A stretch of DNA of 64,000 bases from a virus, in the IMG/VR virus record IMGVR_UViG_3300047678_000276, positions 1 to 64,000 of that record; one strand, 5' to 3'. The first letter of the stretch is position 1. Each line of letters begins with the position of its first letter. A program made the position numbers and the translations under genes. Shown here piece after piece: positions 1-6,526 of the stretch. Under the pieces are notes generated by a model. It saw only the letters and a list, made by a program, of their open reading frames with translations. It made no database searches and was not told the DNA's origin.

Positions 1-265
1 CCATGTGATCTACCACACATTTAACATACTTAGGCATGTCTTCAATAGTTCTTTCTTCAAACCACTTAAGTTCCCTATAAATGTGAGGATAATTTTCCAT
101 ATCGTATATGCCTTTAGCACCTTCAGCGGTATAAGCACAAATGTTACTAGGGCTAAATCTTTCGTCAACTTTATCGAAGACAATTATTTCCCCTACATTA
201 AATCCACTATTAGGATAATCTAAAATAACTTTAAATCTTCGTATTATTAATTCAGTAGTTGTCAT
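1..265 (-). CDS. Partial hypothetical protein, runs off left edge
   Basis: Open for 88 codons from ATG at 263-265 to the window edge with no stop, so the C-terminus is missing. The visible protein reads as a short beta-rich domain (FKVILDYPNSGFNVGEIIVF) followed by YPHIYRELKWFEER and a DMPKYVK segment. This arrangement recalls small repeated domains in Bacteroidota phage proteins, but I cannot name it. No class A promoter is adjacent. The leader GAATAAATATTGAAATG is A-rich without a Shine-Dalgarno sequence. Confidence 0.75.
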   Translation of the reverse strand, partial: MTTTELIIRRFKVILDYPNSGFNVGEIIVFDKVDERFSPSNICAYTAEGAKGIYDMENYPHIYRELKWFEERTIEDMPKYVKCVVDHM

Positions 266-347
266 TTCAATATTTATTCTTATCTGTTTTTAATATGAAA
301 CCAAGCGTCCTTATACACATACTCAAATTAATTTATTTAAAATTTTA

Positions 348-458
348 TTACTCATACCACTCTATAAAAGGCCCATCCACACCATGGATAATTTTACCCC
401 TGAGCATCCACCCAAAGTTTTCATCCCATCCATATATGTCATTTCCTAATTGCATCAT
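348..458 (-). CDS. Small hypothetical protein, 36 aa
   Basis: Begins with two consecutive ATG codons and ends in TAA. The peptide is rich in Gly, Trp and acidic residues (LGNDIYGWDENFGWMLRG) and looks protein-like, not random. It lies downstream of the class B promoter at 541-575 and upstream of the edge gene, so both may be in one transcript. Short length keeps confidence low. Confidence 0.4.
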   Translation of the reverse strand: MMQLGNDIYGWDENFGWMLRGKIIHGVDGPFIEWYE

Positions 459-540
459 AAGCTCTTATTCACCTTTCTTATTTAAACCCCTTCTCTCCAG
501 GGGGAGAGTTGCTTCTTATAGGGGAGAGTTGTATTTTTTA

Positions 541-575
541 GATTATACGATTTTTCTTCCAATAAGTTACATAAG
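541..575 (-). promoter_or_regulatory. Class B (ECF-like) promoter
   Basis: Minus strand reads TGTAAC, 16 bp, CGTATAATC, matching the other class B sites. It drives leftward towards the 36-aa ORF and the edge gene. Confidence 0.6.
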
Positions 576-598
576 ATACAAGACCTATTAGGGAGAGT

Positions 599-622
599 TC
601 TTTGGGGCCGAAGGCCCCCAAA
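599..622. terminator. GC-rich hairpin
   Basis: TTTGGGGCC and GGCCCCCAAA pair around a GAA loop. It is the most GC-rich hairpin in the left region. It may end transcription in either direction, although the T-run after it is poor. Confidence 0.45.
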
Positions 623-639
623 TTCACGTTATTAATTAA

Positions 640-1140
640 CCCCTCTCTCTGATCTCTCACAAGGGGGAGAGATGTCTATTTCTAGGCAGGGAATTTCTAG
701 GGGAAATTCCTCATTTAATTGTGGTGAATTTTACGTGAATTTTATGTGAATTAATTGGTGGTAAATTGTGGGTAATTAGGGAGGGAAATTATGCCCTAGA
801 ACCATCGAAATTTTAGGTATATTGATGGTTGGAATATAACCAACTGACCCTCAACCTATCCCCTCAGATATGTTAACTACTTGTTAATAACTTTGTTGAG
901 TGAATTTAGGTGGGTTTTGGGTGGTATAAAAAAGGAGGCCTGTTCTCTCCACATTTTACCACTATTTACCACTCCAAATTCTCGACCATCGAAATTTCGG
1001 AAATTTTGTTGGTTGGCATGATTTTTGATGACCGCTGCGGATTTTTAAAAATTCGACACCAACGAAAAAACCATAATTTCATTGGTTGCGTGGAACGTCA
1101 AAAAAGGTTCTCCGTGGAACATAAAAAATAACATCTTAAG
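640..1140. repeat. Repeat-rich non-coding region, candidate origin
   Basis: About 500 bases with no convincing gene. It holds three GTGAATTTTA-like direct repeats (about 723-752), a GGAATTT/AAATTCC inverted repeat near 690-710, and two copies of CCATCGAAATTT (about 803 and 988), each followed by a TGGTTGG motif. AT-rich iteron-like repeats without genes fit a replication origin, but no DnaA-box set was established. Confidence 0.35.
1107..1122 (+). repeat. 16-bp repeat, copy 1 (parS-like half-palindrome)
   Basis: GTTCTCCGTGGAACAT occurs here and again, identically, at 1600-1615. A shorter CGTGGAAC copy lies near 1090. The outer arms GTTC/GAAC are inverted, which loosely resembles parS (GTTNCACGTGNAAC). 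The resemblance is weak. Confidence 0.45.
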
Positions 1141-1149
1141 GATAAAGAG

Positions 1150-1240
1150 AATAAGGAAAATTAAGGCAAAGAATTGCCAGCAAATTCATGGTGAATTTGT
1201 CACTTAATTTAAGGCAATAAATTGCCAGGCCCAAGAGTGG
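1150..1240. repeat. Cluster of three small hairpins
   Basis: GGCAAAGAATTGCC, AAATTCATGGTGAATTT and GGCAATAAATTGCC are consecutive perfect or near-perfect inverted repeats. The first and third are related in sequence. They lie downstream of two minus-strand class B promoters (1281-1313 and 1368-1398), so they could form a structured RNA. Confidence 0.5.
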
Positions 1241-1280
1241 GATTTTTGATCTATATGACCTTGTCTAAATGGCCATACTT

Positions 1281-1313
1281 GTTATACGTATACTGAGAGA
1301 AAAGTTTACATAA
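1281..1313 (-). promoter_or_regulatory. Class B-like promoter
   Basis: Minus strand reads TGTAAACTT then CGTATAAC. It departs slightly from the consensus (extra A in the -35 box). It directs transcription into the hairpin cluster at 1150-1240. Confidence 0.45.
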
Positions 1314-1367
1314 TCTTGAAAATTTAACAAATAACTTTTTAAGTTTTCGATTAGTGCTTATATGAGT

Positions 1368-1398
1368 ATTATACGCATGAGATCCTAAAAAGTTACAC
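1368..1398 (-). promoter_or_regulatory. Class B promoter
   Basis: Minus strand TGTAAC, 16 bp, CGTATAATA. It is a full match to the class B consensus, with no gene immediately downstream, only the hairpin-rich stretch. Confidence 0.6.
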
Positions 1399-1430
1399 GG
1401 CGGAACTTAAAAAATTTTTATTTATTTTTC

Positions 1431-1470
1431 TTTTAAGTTCCTCAAGAATTCTTTCTATTGGTTGGCACTT
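1431..1470 (+). promoter_or_regulatory. Orphan class A element with GGTTGGC extension
   Basis: TTTTAAGTTC, then TTTCTATTGGTTGGCACTT on the plus strand. No plus-strand gene follows. A minus-strand copy of the same element lies at 1492-1530 and another plus copy at 1541-1580, giving three in 150 bases. Confidence 0.6.
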
Positions 1471-1491
1471 AAAAATAATAACTCAGATCTT

Positions 1492-1530
1492 GGGCCAACA
1501 TATAGAAAGTTATTAACAAGAACTTAATAA
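1492..1530 (-). promoter_or_regulatory. Orphan class A element, minus orientation
   Basis: Minus strand reads TTATTAAGTT then TTTCTATATGTTGGCCC. It is divergent from the plus-strand element at 1541-1580 and convergent with that at 1431-1470. Confidence 0.5.
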
Positions 1531-1540
1531 CTTTTTTTCT

Positions 1541-1580
1541 TTTTTAAGTTTGGCGGAAAAAGTTTCTATAGGTTAGCTAA
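1541..1580 (+). promoter_or_regulatory. Orphan class A element with GGTTAGC extension
   Basis: TTTTTAAGTT then TTTCTATAGGTTAGC on the plus strand, followed by the second parS-like repeat and the 3' end of the HNH gene on the opposite strand. Confidence 0.55.
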
Positions 1581-1599
1581 TGAAGGAGTTACAAAATAT

Positions 1600-1615
1600 G
1601 TTCTCCGTGGAACAT
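1600..1615 (+). repeat. 16-bp repeat, copy 2 (parS-like half-palindrome)
   Basis: Identical to the copy at 1107-1122. Here flanking bases extend the inverted arms to TGTTC/GAACA. Confidence 0.45.
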
Positions 1616-1621
1616 ATGAAA

Positions 1622-2083
1622 TTATAGATATTTGTTATATCTATTCTCGATTTCATATTCACACTTAGAGATTAGTTTTGTTAGGATTTCTATATTTCCA
1701 GGATCTGTTTCTTTTTTAATTTTGTTTTGCAGCTTCTGGATAGAGAAGTGTACTGAGCATCCTTTTAGTCTATTGTCTTCATTGAACATTGGGAACATAT
1801 TTAAATAATGATAACACAATTTTAAATCTTCTTCATTATTTAAATCAAAAACTTCAACGGGTATTATATGATCTATTCCCCAGATGACACCAAAATTTTC
1901 ACTTAACATGTCTGGTAATATTTGGGCATCTAAATAATTTTTAAAGCCACCTTTGTCAATAGACAAATATTTAGATATTTCTTTTGATGGGCTGTCAGAA
2001 ATATAGAATCTCCTAATGGATATCTGGTATTTCTTCTTTGTTCTGTAGTTGTTTTCTTTTTCTATAATATATTTTGTGTGCAT
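1622..2083 (-). CDS. HNH homing endonuclease, free-standing
   Basis: A 153-residue protein with a basic N-terminus and an HNH core: IDHIIP (Asp71, His72), Asn95 in HYLNMFPM, and NEDNRLKG (Asn104, Lys107), typical of phage HNH nucleases. An upstream in-frame extension to 2203 is rejected because it would read through the terminator at 2128-2160 and a GCTCG/CGAGC hairpin. The ATG at 2081-2083 is the first start after them. Probably a selfish DNA endonuclease. It has no partner domain and lies beside the repeat-rich left region. Confidence 0.75.
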   Translation of the reverse strand: MHTKYIIEKENNYRTKKKYQISIRRFYISDSPSKEISKYLSIDKGGFKNYLDAQILPDMLSENFGVIWGIDHIIPVEVFDLNNEEDLKLCYHYLNMFPMFNEDNRLKGCSVHFSIQKLQNKIKKETDPGNIEILTKLISKCEYEIENRYNKYL

Positions 2084-2127
2084 AGACACAAAAATAAATA
2101 GTATGAAATTTTTGCCGCTCGCCGACG

Positions 2128-2160
2128 AGCTAAAAAAAGGTCCCCGTTTCCAGGAACCTT
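2128..2160 (-). terminator. Rho-independent terminator
   Basis: Minus strand AAGGTTCC-TGGAAAC-GGGGACC followed by seven T. It ends transcription of the 2190-2444 gene and precedes the HNH start. Confidence 0.75.
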
Positions 2161-2189
2161 TTCGGACATTATATCGGATATGTCCGATA

Positions 2190-2444
2190 TCAATATTTGC
2201 CATTGAACTTATCCAAGAATAAGTTTTGATCCTTAGTTAAGGAGTCTCTTAAGCCTACCCAGTCGATTCTATCGCAGTAGGCTTTTAAGTATGCTCTTAA
2301 GTCAGCTACATTATCTATGTAGGTCTTAACAACGAAATCAGAGTCATTAGAATTTGAATCGATATCTTTCTTTATATAGCCTAAGGCTAAGTTGGTTTTA
2401 ATGATCTTGAAATATACATCTCTATTTATTTTTCCGAATAACAT
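2190..2444 (-). CDS. Hypothetical protein, 84 aa
   Basis: Small, mildly charged, with no domain I recognise. Unlike most genes here it has a strong Shine-Dalgarno sequence (AAGGAGGG, 8 bases before ATG) and a class A promoter at 2470-2500. It is the last gene of the left cluster before a terminator. Confidence 0.75.
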   Translation of the reverse strand: MLFGKINRDVYFKIIKTNLALGYIKKDIDSNSNDSDFVVKTYIDNVADLRAYLKAYCDRIDWVGLRDSLTKDQNLFLDKFNGKY

Positions 2445-2469
2445 AGCGTTACCCTCCTTTCTTTTCTTT

Positions 2470-2500
2470 AATAGAATGGAAAGGTTGGAAAACTTAAAAA
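2470..2500 (-). promoter_or_regulatory. Class A promoter
   Basis: Minus strand TTTTTAAGTT then ATTCTATTAAAG, directly upstream of the Shine-Dalgarno sequence of the 2190-2444 gene. Confidence 0.7.
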
Positions 2501-2772
2501 GTATATTTTTCTTTTTTACCTCGAATAATAAATTGTTCTCCTTCTACTCTATTTTTAAGGTAGATTGATTTGCTTAAGGCCCAGTTTCCGCTTAGATCGG
2601 AGTTTGCCAGGAAATACCATAGACCAGTTCTATTGCCGTGGTCATCCCATTGGTTGGGTTTTGATTTAGAATTCGATTTCTTCACCTTCTTTAATTTGGT
2701 CTTTAAATATAACGAATAAACTTGGTTCGGTTTCTGAGGAGACGTAAGCTTTAAATAATCCTTGCCAGACAT
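2494..2772 (-). CDS. Hypothetical protein of the GE-tail set, start uncertain
   Basis: The convincing part is the last ~55 residues (NQWDDHGNRTGLWYFLANSD to RVEGEQFIIRG), which carry the EGE-hydrophobic signature shared with neighbouring genes. The only in-frame ATG is at 2772, which makes an unusually long 107-base overlap with the upstream gene. A non-ATG start nearer 2665 or coupling from the upstream gene is possible. Its stop is close to the next promoter. Confidence 0.5.
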   Translation of the reverse strand: MSGKDYLKLTSPQKPNQVYSLYLKTKLKKVKKSNSKSKPNQWDDHGNRTGLWYFLANSDLSGNWALSKSIYLKNRVEGEQFIIRGKKEKYTF

Positions 2773-3049
2773 TATTTATTAACTGGACTTCGAATAGGAG
2801 TTTAGATTCTGAGTTCTCATCATAGATAAAAGCTCTCTTGAGTCCTGTGACTTGTCCTTTGGAGTTTACTGTAAAGAGTTGAGCTATGTATGATTTGGTT
2901 TTATCTATACAGGAATTATGTTTAAAGCGGACCTGATATTGATCTGGGAATTCAGTATTGGTTGTAACCCAAATTTTCGGTTCAGGAATTCCTTCGGCGT
3001 GTTTAAATAGTTCTATATGGGATCCGTTTGGAAAGAAGTATAATGCCAT
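2666..3049 (-). CDS. Hypothetical protein of the GE-tail set, 127 aa
   Basis: Starts MALYFFPNG at 3049. A longer GTG-initiated reading to 3130 would cross a terminator hairpin and is rejected. The protein ends KEGEEIEF, the Gly-Glu-hydrophobic tail seen in six nearby genes. WQGLFKAYVSSETEPSLFVIFK near the end suggests a beta-rich fold. No known family recognised. Confidence 0.7.
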   Translation of the reverse strand: MALYFFPNGSHIELFKHAEGIPEPKIWVTTNTEFPDQYQVRFKHNSCIDKTKSYIAQLFTVNSKGQVTGLKRAFIYDENSESKLLFEVQLINNVWQGLFKAYVSSETEPSLFVIFKDQIKEGEEIEF

Positions 3050-3063
3050 TGAGTTATTTATAA

Positions 3064-3160
3064 AAAACCAAAAGCCCCTGTCTTTGAAATTGGGGCCTCT
3101 GGTTTCATAGTTTTTAAAATCAGGCCACACTAAAACGCAAATTTCAAAATAAGACCTGAT
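3064..3160 (-). ncRNA. Candidate short RNA or attenuated leader
   Basis: A class B-like promoter at 3168-3199 is followed by an ATCAGG/CCTGAT hairpin and a terminator-like hairpin (AACCAGAGGCCCC with GGGGCTTTTGGTTTTTT) ending near 3064. The unit is about 95 bases and lies just before the ATG at 3049. It could be a small RNA, an attenuator for the 2666-3049 gene, or the terminator of the 4192-3219 operon. Confidence 0.45.
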
Positions 3161-3167
3161 TCTATAT

Positions 3168-3199
3168 GATTATACGTTTATAATTTCAAAAAGTTATAA
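3168..3199 (-). promoter_or_regulatory. Class B-like promoter
   Basis: Minus strand TATAAC, 16 bp, CGTATAATC. One mismatch in the -35 box compared with the other class B sites. Confidence 0.55.
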
Positions 3200-3218
3200 G
3201 AAGTTATCAAGAGTATGT

Positions 3219-3380
3219 TTATAACTCTATTTCCAAAGATTCTCCGATTGGAGTACGCCATTCGGCCATTGTCAGTGGGTTGTCTTTATTAAGTATTTCT
3301 ATTTCTAATAAAAGGATACATCTTAGTTCGGCGCATATATTCTTGGTATCTGATAATTCTATGGTTGGTTTATTTAGCAT
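3219..3380 (-). CDS. Small GE-tail protein, 53 aa
   Basis: Starts MLNKPTIELSDT and ends RTPIGESLEIEL, again a Gly-Glu plus hydrophobic tail. Overlaps the upstream gene's end by 11 bases, so translation is probably coupled. Below usual annotation size, but the sequence and spacing fit the operon. Confidence 0.6.
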   Translation of the reverse strand: MLNKPTIELSDTKNICAELRCILLLEIEILNKDNPLTMAEWRTPIGESLEIEL

Positions 3381-3537
3381 AAGCTATATCGATTGATTCC
3401 CCGTTTTTTTGGAAGTTTGTGCAAGGTCCTGTTATTGTGATCTTGCGGATTTTAAATATTACATTGGTATGTTCGCCGTAGATATTTTTGGTTCCTTTAA
3501 ATATTGGACCTTTAGGAGATAGGGGTTTGTTTTTCAT
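3370..3537 (-). CDS. Small GE-tail protein, 55 aa
   Basis: Starts MKNKPLSPKGPIFKG, ends NGESIDIAYAK. Basic N-terminal half, then a predicted strand-rich tail. Its start codon directly abuts the stop of the upstream gene. Function unknown. The conserved tail suggests a shared partner or processing signal with its neighbours. Confidence 0.6.
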   Translation of the reverse strand: MKNKPLSPKGPIFKGTKNIYGEHTNVIFKIRKITITGPCTNFQKNGESIDIAYAK

Positions 3538-3729
3538 TTAAAAAAATATTTCTAATTCTTCGCCTTCTTGGTGTGTATTTCTTATCGATGGGTGTTGGAA
3601 AGAATAAATTTGTTCGCCGACCAATTTATCTCCTACATGAGGATAATGGAGATTTGTCTGGACCACTCTTAGATCGCCTATTACTTTTGGCCAACCTGGT
3701 TTTAATACTGGTATTGTATATTCGCTCAT
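3538..3729 (-). CDS. Small GE-tail protein, 63 aa
   Basis: Reads MSEYTIPVLKPGWPKVIGD and ends QEGEELEIFF. VGEQIYSF earlier in the chain looks like a second weaker copy of the tail motif. It overlaps the upstream gene by 4 bases. Confidence 0.65.
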   Translation of the reverse strand: MSEYTIPVLKPGWPKVIGDLRVVQTNLHYPHVGDKLVGEQIYSFQHPSIRNTHQEGEELEIFF

Positions 3730-3935
3730 ATCATTACTTCTAAATGTTCACCTTCGAAGAAGGATCCGCTGATCATTAAACCTTTTGATGATGGTGTTCT
3801 TAAAAGAAGAAATTCATAACCAACGATGGCCCATGAATCAAATCCTGTGTTGGATTCGTGGATATTGTTTTTATATGTTGACAGTTCTCCATTTCTTTTT
3901 GGATACCCTGAAGCTAATCTATAATTTAATCCCAT
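3726..3935 (-). CDS. Small GE-tail protein, 69 aa
   Basis: Reads MGLNYRLASGYPKRNGEL and ends FFEGEHLEVMI. Aromatic and Gly-rich. It overlaps both neighbours by a few bases, in line with one polycistronic mRNA from upstream of 4192. Confidence 0.65.
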   Translation of the reverse strand: MGLNYRLASGYPKRNGELSTYKNNIHESNTGFDSWAIVGYEFLLLRTPSSKGLMISGSFFEGEHLEVMI

Positions 3936-4192
3936 ATTAATACAACTTGTTCTCCTTCTCTGTCATTATCTTTTACGCCGTGGACATTTAGTAACAACCA
4001 GCAATAACAATCTGTAACGTCCCATGTTTCTTCTCTGACCTGGTAAATTGATTTGGAGTCCCTGTAGTTTATGGTTCGTTGATCTATAGAAGCAACATGC
4101 CATACTTCAGGTTGATATTTTGACCAGCTTACATTACATGGGCGATTTGCATCCAGGCCGATTAGGATTAGATATGGGTGTTTCTTTTTCAT
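3926..4192 (-). CDS. Small GE-tail protein, 88 aa, first gene of operon
   Basis: Starts MKKKHPYLILIGLDANRPC, ends REGEQVVLIWD. Four Trp and three Cys residues in a short chain. It is preceded by a terminator at 4205-4240 and then about 90 bases before the 4333-4701 gene. I see no clear promoter, so read-through or a weak host-type promoter must drive it. Confidence 0.65.
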   Translation of the reverse strand: MKKKHPYLILIGLDANRPCNVSWSKYQPEVWHVASIDQRTINYRDSKSIYQVREETWDVTDCYCWLLLNVHGVKDNDREGEQVVLIWD

Positions 4193-4204
4193 TGAGGGTT
4201 ATAA

Positions 4205-4240
4205 AAAAAGCTGCAGGTTTAAATTGCAGCTTCTTGTTTT
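4205..4240 (-). terminator. Rho-independent terminator
   Basis: Minus strand GAAGCTGCA-ATTTAAACC-TGCAGCTTTTTTT. It ends the 4333-4701 transcript. Confidence 0.8.
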
Positions 4241-4332
4241 GTTAAACAAACCATAGGAAGAGGAGTTAAAAAAAATATGACTGAACACAATAAAATCTCC
4301 TCTCCTCTACAGTGCGGTTCTCTTTAGAAGAA

Positions 4333-4701
4333 TTAGTCTCTAACTTTTTCTAAAGCTTTAGTGAAGGGGTTGTATTGACGTTGAACAGTACGTAAGTAAT
4401 AACCTTCTTCTAAAGTGATTGGTCCGTGTTCTTCGTGTAGAATAACAGCTTTACCTTTAACTTCGAAAAAGATATTCTCTCTGTCTGTTAGGTCTTTAAT
4501 TTCTGCTGAATCATAACCAGCAACCTGGTGATGTTCGATGATCATAGAATCATCCATTGCAATTACTTCATGGCTATGTCCTGTAACTTCTCCAAGTCCA
4601 AGAGTTAATCTTTTTAACTCTGCTGTTTGCATTCCTGCAACTTGGTCTTTGGATACTCTGAAAATTGTCATGTCTCCGTGGCGTGCGATAATGTTTGTCA
4701 T
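4333..4701 (-). CDS. Conserved phage protein with GHSH and QRQYNPF motifs
   Basis: 122 residues: MTNIIARHGD start, LGEVTGHSHE, a second half with VILHEEHGPITLEEGYY, and a closing VQRQYNPFTKALEKVRD. This two-half layout is common in phage proteins of unknown function. The tail is echoed by the 40739-40999 protein (RQVEYNPFKQTISQVWD), so the two are probably paralogs. A host-type promoter (4725-4763) drives it, which hints at early expression. The histidines could bind metal, but that is inference. Confidence 0.8.
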   Translation of the reverse strand: MTNIIARHGDMTIFRVSKDQVAGMQTAELKRLTLGLGEVTGHSHEVIAMDDSMIIEHHQVAGYDSAEIKDLTDRENIFFEVKGKAVILHEEHGPITLEEGYYLRTVQRQYNPFTKALEKVRD

Positions 4702-4724
4702 TTTATTTATTGTTTTAAGTTAAT

Positions 4725-4763
4725 TATTGTTGTTTACAAATATAGTGAATTAATTTTATAAAG
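4725..4763 (-). promoter_or_regulatory. Class C host sigma-A-type promoter
   Basis: Minus strand TTTG, 20 bp, TATATTTG, matching the Bacteroidota consensus TTTG / TAnnTTTG. It lies between the 4773 stop and the 4701 start. Confidence 0.65.
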
Positions 4764-4772
4764 GCAAATAAA

Positions 4773-5501
4773 TTATGCTTCAGATTGAAGTTTCATATAT
4801 TCTTCTTTAGTTAAGCAATCACCATTGTCTTTAACCATTGTCCAGGCAACTGCACCGATTGCATCTTTACATTGTGGTTCAGTACCATCAACGAAGATGA
4901 AATAGTTCTGGTGAGTAGAAGGACATTGTACCTGAAGAACGAATACATCATTCTCTAATCCAGAGTTCTCGCCGAAATTCTTTTTGTCAATCTTGTGAAG
5001 AATATATTTATCTTCATAAGTTACATCTTTGATCTCGAATAATTCTGAACTTACAGAGGGAGACTTCTCAGTTTTCGCTGAACCAAAGTTCAGGGTATTT
5101 GCGTCTTTAAGGAAAGTTCTTTTTTGAGTTTTGATTATTGTCTGAGTATCAAACACTTCAGACTTCAGGGCTTTAAAAGTTTGTTCAGGGCCCATGATTG
5201 ACATTACTGTCATTAATTGTTGTGCGTTTGAGGAGTATTTTTTAAACGCCTCCTTAGGTTCGATTGCTGGAACTGTGTCCCATAATTTGCGAATTTCTTC
5301 TACAGGTGTAGAGTATTCTGTTTGCAAGGCTAGAGTTTGTTCTACGTGTTTTTCAACGCCGCCGAAATCTGGTTGATGTTTACGAATGGCAACATATTCT
5401 TCGATTGTATCGAATTTAACGCCACGTACATAATAAGACTTCTTAATTGATTTTGGCTTCTGTGCTTCGGTTGCCTCAGGGGCTTTTTCTTTATCGCTCA
5501 T
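4773..5501 (-). CDS. Conserved hypothetical protein, 242 aa, paralog of 38878-39555
   Basis: N-terminal 20 residues are low-complexity and charged. The middle has FDTIEEYVAIRKHQPDFGG. The C-terminal half shares its plan with the 38878-39555 protein: LFEI/LFEV, STHQNYFIFVD versus STKREYLIWVD, DAIGAVAWTM versus NAIQCIAWTI, GDCLTKEEYMKL versus GDCV..LTEKEYKKL. That makes an ancient duplication likely. Class B promoter at 5537-5566. Function unknown. Confidence 0.8.
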   Translation of the reverse strand: MSDKEKAPEATEAQKPKSIKKSYYVRGVKFDTIEEYVAIRKHQPDFGGVEKHVEQTLALQTEYSTPVEEIRKLWDTVPAIEPKEAFKKYSSNAQQLMTVMSIMGPEQTFKALKSEVFDTQTIIKTQKRTFLKDANTLNFGSAKTEKSPSVSSELFEIKDVTYEDKYILHKIDKKNFGENSGLENDVFVLQVQCPSTHQNYFIFVDGTEPQCKDAIGAVAWTMVKDNGDCLTKEEYMKLQSEA

Positions 5502-5536
5502 ATTATTTTTTTGTTGTTATTGTATTTTGTGATGAA

Positions 5537-5566
5537 TTATACGAATTAGATTTAAAAAAGTTACAA
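5537..5566 (-). promoter_or_regulatory. Class B promoter
   Basis: Minus strand TTGTAAC, 16 bp, CGTATAATTC, upstream of the 4773-5501 gene. Confidence 0.75.
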
Positions 5567-5761
5567 TCAGTATCTATTTTTTTTTGAGGCCTGGCTAATT
5601 TTAAACTGTTGTTCTTTCTCAGCATGGAATAACCATTGAGCCACAGCCATCTGATCCTGTGGGGAGAGCTGCATAATTGATTCAGCTGCCTGGTTTGTTA
5701 ATTGAGAATTATTGCTCAAAGAGATCATTCTCATTAATATGACTTGTTTATTTATGGCCAT
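5567..5761 (-). CDS. Hypothetical protein, 64 aa
   Basis: Gln/Ser-rich helix-prone peptide (QAAESIMQLSPQDQMAVAQWLFHAEKEQQF). Last gene of the 6485-5567 operon. Its stop sits next to the class B promoter of the following gene. Confidence 0.7.
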   Translation of the reverse strand: MAINKQVILMRMISLSNNSQLTNQAAESIMQLSPQDQMAVAQWLFHAEKEQQFKISQASKKNRY

Positions 5762-5765
5762 GATC

Positions 5766-5948
5766 TTAATCGTTATCTTTTAATTCGAAGATGGCTCCTT
5801 CACACAATTCTGATAAGGCTATCCAGAATGCTAGACTACGTTCTTTATTACCTGTCAGGATCCTAACTTCGTTTCCTGCGTCTCTTTCTACAAGCAGATC
5901 TAATCCTCCTGCAGAATTTTCCACTGATGTGGGTTGTTTTTTTGCCAT
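5766..5948 (-). CDS. Hypothetical protein, 60 aa
   Basis: MAKKQPTSVENSAGGLDLL followed by an acidic tail EGAIFELKDND. Spacing of 4 and 8 bases to its neighbours places it inside the operon. No family recognised. Confidence 0.7.
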   Translation of the reverse strand: MAKKQPTSVENSAGGLDLLVERDAGNEVRILTGNKERSLAFWIALSELCEGAIFELKDND

Positions 5949-5956
5949 GGTATTTA

Positions 5957-6232
5957 TTATTTAATTTCTTTTTTCAAACAGATCAATACATCACCTACAA
6001 CATAGTCATCAGATGCAATAGCTTTTAATTCTGAAAGAACACTTGTTGCCTCATCATTATTAGGGAGACCCATTAGTTTTCCTTCTTCGTTCATCACCAT
6101 GATCTCACCATCCATGTGACGAAACTCGATGTATCCGCCGACAAAGGATTGTAATTCTTGTAATGTAAAGAACTTTCCGTTTCCTGGAAGGACCTCACTG
6201 GTCTGTCCGTTTGCTTTAATTAGTTGAGCCAT
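5957..6232 (-). CDS. Hypothetical phage protein, 91 aa
   Basis: MAQLIKANGQTSEVLPGNGKFFTLQELQSFVGGYIEF followed by MVMNEEGKLMGLPNN. This pattern (a proposed substrate-like LQ-xxVGG-IE core, then NEEGKLxGLP) occurs in DUF3846-like phage proteins, an assignment from memory of the motif only. Second gene of the class B-driven operon. Confidence 0.75.
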   Translation of the reverse strand: MAQLIKANGQTSEVLPGNGKFFTLQELQSFVGGYIEFRHMDGEIMVMNEEGKLMGLPNNDEATSVLSELKAIASDDYVVGDVLICLKKEIK

Positions 6233-6236
6233 GATT

Positions 6237-6485
6237 TTATCCGAAATTTAATTTGATTGCTGATTTAATTTGTGCAGGAGTTAAACCAGATTGTTTTAAT
6301 CTGTTCAACCATCTAGTTTGTGCTTGCTTTTGTGTTAACTCGCCGTCGCACATATAGTTCTCTGGCGCCTCACCTGGTTCAGTAATAATATATTCCTGAT
6401 CTTCAGTTAAATTTGTTAAACCTGCCTTGGCTAATTTCTCAGCCATTTCTTTTTTATATTCTGCGAACCAATCTTTATCTGCCAT
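6237..6485 (-). CDS. Hypothetical protein, 82 aa
   Basis: MADKDWFAEYKKEMAEKLAKAGLTNLTEDQE, acidic then basic, with two helix-prone segments. First gene of an operon of four with gaps of 4-8 bases. Class B promoter at 6496-6526 immediately upstream. Confidence 0.75.
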   Translation of the reverse strand: MADKDWFAEYKKEMAEKLAKAGLTNLTEDQEYIITEPGEAPENYMCDGELTQKQAQTRWLNRLKQSGLTPAQIKSAIKLNFG

Positions 6486-6495
6486 GTTGTTTGTT

Positions 6496-6526
6496 ATTAT
6501 ACGTTTAAATTAAGGAGAAGTTACAA
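6496..6526 (-). promoter_or_regulatory. Class B promoter
   Basis: Minus strand TTGTAAC, 16 bp, CGTATAATAA, driving the 6485-5567 operon. It overlaps the 3' end of the 6510-6875 gene. Confidence 0.75.

Noticed and set aside
259-591. 110-codon plus-strand ORF in the left region
   Set aside because: Low-complexity Ile/Ser/Phe-rich product, no promoter or leader, and it opposes a plausible small minus-strand ORF and a class B promoter.
910-1131. 73-codon plus-strand ORF
   Set aside because: Overlaps repeat pairs (CCATCGAAATTT) and the parS-like 16-mer; product lacks protein-like composition.
2084-2203. N-terminal extension of the HNH gene
   Set aside because: It translates a terminator hairpin and T-run belonging to the preceding gene.
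3050-3130. GTG-started extension of the 127-aa gene
   Set aside because: It spans a terminator-like hairpin with GGGGCC arms; MALYFF at 3049 is a normal ATG start.
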